This document shows positions 22,415-24,058 of a DNA stretch of 24,058 bases, piece by piece. The DNA is from JAISGQ01 sp045534445 (GTDB taxonomy: Bacteria > Bacillota > Clostridia > Oscillospirales > Acutalibacteraceae). Where the stretch lies: NCBI GenBank assembly GCA_045534445.1, contig JAZSJQ010000045.1:1-24058 (forward strand), read 5' to 3'. A program made the position numbers and the translations under genes. The notes below the pieces were generated by a model. It searched no databases, was not told the origin of the DNA, and saw only the letters and a program-made list of their open reading frames with translations. Numbering within the stretch: the first letter of the stretch is position 1; every line of letters starts with the position of its first letter.

Positions 22415-23194
22415 TCATTCATTGGAATTATTCATATATCTTTGATTTTTATCTTCACGATAAGAAACCTCTACTAAAGACTTAAAAAGTGAAGGATACA
22501 CTTTTTTTACAAAGGATATGTAATCCTCGTTTATGAGTTCGCCATGTACACCTCGATTAGTTATTGAGATTACTTCTCTTAGCAAATCATATATGTTAAA
22601 ATTGATTATTTCGTGTTTCATAAGAAAGTGAGCTTTCCCCATAAGGGATCCATGCTCCCTATATTGTAGTTTACTGCACATTTTTGACAACTGGTTTTCC
22701 AATGATAAGCGGACCTTGAACAGATAAATGTTTTCATCGGGAATAGTGAAATTGTCACTTAAAGTGTTTTCTTGAGTTTCTTCTACTTGCTCTTCTAATT
22801 TTTCAAGTTCTTCTTTTGTTGGCAATGGCGGATAATTAACCACAACGGATGCAGAATTTGTGATTTTCATATCCATTATCTGTAACCGCAAATCACCTAT
22901 GGATTCTTTTACTTCGCTTCTTGTCTGTTCTATCTCCTTTTTTAGTTTTACACTGCCAATTTCTATTTCAGAAAACATCGGAACTCCAAGCAAGATTATC
23001 CATAAAACAAAGATAACGTGTGCTGCTGTCAATTCTGTGAATTGATAGACATCGTACCTGTATTTTATAATATAGATTGTACTGGCCATAAGTAGCGTAA
23101 GGTACCACCAGTTTTTCCTTATATATTTTACTGCGGTCATAAAATTTGTACGTAAAAAGCTTTTCAAAGACGGAGTAATCAATTTACTAATCAT
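22415..23194 (-). CDS. Unknown membrane protein, AT-rich
   Basis: 259 residues from ATG 23194; a longer reading from TTG 23233 has no ribosome site. Two hydrophobic spans (about residues 28-46 and 58-75) are followed by a coiled-coil-like charged segment (KLKKEIEQTRSEVKESIGDL), a Pro-rich link (NYPPLPTKEELEKL) and a C-terminal helical domain with NRGVHGELINEDYISFVKKV. That last part loosely resembles DUF4145-type regions found in defence and mobile-element proteins; the resemblance is weak. The gene is clearly more AT-rich than the pilus and housekeeping genes, which suggests recent transfer. It lies between tRNA-Pro and a recombinase and points toward the tRNA, as element cargo often does. 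Function unknown. Confidence 0.7.
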   Translation of the reverse strand: MISKLITPSLKSFLRTNFMTAVKYIRKNWWYLTLLMASTIYIIKYRYDVYQFTELTAAHVIFVLWIILLGVPMFSEIEIGSVKLKKEIEQTRSEVKESIGDLRLQIMDMKITNSASVVVNYPPLPTKEELEKLEEQVEETQENTLSDNFTIPDENIYLFKVRLSLENQLSKMCSKLQYREHGSLMGKAHFLMKHEIINFNIYDLLREVISITNRGVHGELINEDYISFVKKVYPSLFKSLVEVSYREDKNQRYMNNSNE

Positions 23195-23281
23195 TATTTT
23201 TGCACCCACTTTATTATATTTTAATATCCTCAAGACGCGTACAACTTGAAAAAAAATTGTGGTATTTTATAATCGCTGTTG

Positions 23282-24058
23282 TCAATCATTGTCCTCATCA
23301 AGCCCTGCCGAAAGCGTCTGCTCAAGCAATCCCACCGCACGGGCTGTGACCTCGTTTTTGATGTGCATATAGCCTCTGGTGGCATCATCGTCGGTCTGAC
23401 CGGCAAGGGTCTGTATGGTGTTGAAATCAACGCCAGAAGCGTGCAGCATAGTAATATAAGTATGTCTACAGCAGTGCGGAGGCAGACAGCGCACGCCCTC
23501 TATCTTCTCAAGTACAGCCTTGTAATGCTTTCGCCATGTGCTTGAGTTCATCGGTCCGCCGAGTGTGCTGGGCATAACGAATCCCTCTGCCTGCTCACGG
23601 AGAAACACAGCGCTCACTCTGCCGTAGGTCGGAACAGGTATATCTCTTATGCCGGAAATGCTCTTTGTGTCGCCTACAACCGTCTTGCCGCCCACATTCT
23701 GCACCGCCTGACGGATATGGATAACGCTGCCGTCCGGCTCGATGTGCTCCTTTTCAAGTCCCAGCAGCTCCTGCGGACGCATACCACAAGTCAGACACAG
23801 TCTGATAGCGTGTCCGGTGGCGTTGTCGGGCAGTTCACGAAACAGAATAGCAATCTCGTCGATCGTAAAGCTGTCCTTTGCGGTCGGCTTTTTTGGTATA
23901 CGTATCTTTTCCGTCAGCTGAACCGGATTGCGCTCGATAAGCCCGTTGGCCTCTGCCTTGCGGAATATCTGATTGAGCATCGCCTTGACCTTGCTTATCT
24001 GCGACCTGCTGTAATCCTCGTCAATAAGCTGCTTGAGAGCCGCTTCGATGTCCATAGC
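23282..24058 (-). CDS. Tyrosine recombinase/integrase, 5' end outside the window
   Basis: The C-terminal 257 or more residues of a phage/ICE-type tyrosine integrase; the N-terminus probably runs past the window edge. The core-binding helices (SQISKVKAMLNQIFRKAEAN) precede the catalytic domain. Counted from the Met encoded at 24055, R93 (CGMRPQELLGL), K131 (GDTKSISGIRD), H194 and R197 (PPHCCRHTY) and the nucleophile Y229 (TRGYMHI) are present. The second His/Trp position is Gln (Q220 in LAGQTDDD), a tolerated but less usual choice. The gene ends 1 kb from tRNA-Pro and reads toward it, as expected of an integrase beside its attachment site. The element would extend to the right. Confidence 0.88.
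   Translation of the reverse strand, partial: AMDIEAALKQLIDEDYSRSQISKVKAMLNQIFRKAEANGLIERNPVQLTEKIRIPKKPTAKDSFTIDEIAILFRELPDNATGHAIRLCLTCGMRPQELLGLEKEHIEPDGSVIHIRQAVQNVGGKTVVGDTKSISGIRDIPVPTYGRVSAVFLREQAEGFVMPSTLGGPMNSSTWRKHYKAVLEKIEGVRCLPPHCCRHTYITMLHASGVDFNTIQTLAGQTDDDATRGYMHIKNEVTARAVGLLEQTLSAGLDEDND

Noticed and set aside
22388..22415. Hairpin GCCAG/CTGGC as terminator of the AT-rich membrane gene
   Set aside because: The stem is only 5 bp and no T-run follows on the minus strand.

Overview
The window looks like a chromosomal segment of a low-to-moderate GC Gram-positive gut anaerobe of the Clostridia, most likely a Ruminococcus-like member of the Oscillospiraceae. This rests on gene content and style (strong AGGAGG ribosome sites, sigma-A type promoters, class B sortases with FctA-type pilins, SipW/TasA-type proteins, BspA-like surface proteins). 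It is an inference from memory of related genomes, not a database result.

Layout. (1) 1-6808, plus strand: a compact housekeeping operon: rimO, pgsA, an acidic unknown protein, cysE, cysS, a PfkB-family sugar kinase and a DUF4380-like protein, closed by a strong terminator. (2) 6819-7760, minus strand: a small lipoprotein gene followed by a related domain that has lost its start (probable pseudogene), bracketed by terminators. (3) 7769-14471, minus strand: a surface-fibre operon with two SipW-type (Ser-His) signal peptidases, two TasA-like proteins with SipW-type signal peptides, a TasA-related protein with a sortase sorting signal, and a large BspA-like leucine-rich-repeat protein with a Thr-rich tail. 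It has a near-consensus promoter and several RNA hairpins. (4) 14472-14767: an AT-rich divergent intergenic region. (5) 14768-22088, plus strand: a sortase-assembled pilus operon: fibro-slime/Cna-B adhesin, conserved unknown protein, a signal-peptidase-like protein lacking the Lys base, FctA-type pilin, class B sortase, second pilin, second class B sortase, terminator. (6) 22128-24058: tRNA-Pro(GGG) with a consensus promoter and a terminator, then an AT-rich membrane-protein gene and a tyrosine recombinase running off the window, which looks like the edge of an element integrated at the tRNA.

How the genes may work together: the centre of the window is a back-to-back pair of surface-fibre systems, SipW/TasA (non-covalent, amyloid-like in Bacillus) and sortase/FctA (covalent). 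The TasA-side operon has no sortase but encodes a TasA relative with an APKTG-type sorting signal, so the class B sortases of the pilus operon may anchor TasA-type fibres to the wall. Each operon carries a structured 5' leader, and a third RNA element with two mutually exclusive folds precedes the first TasA-like gene. This coupled locus is the best candidate here for an undescribed system.
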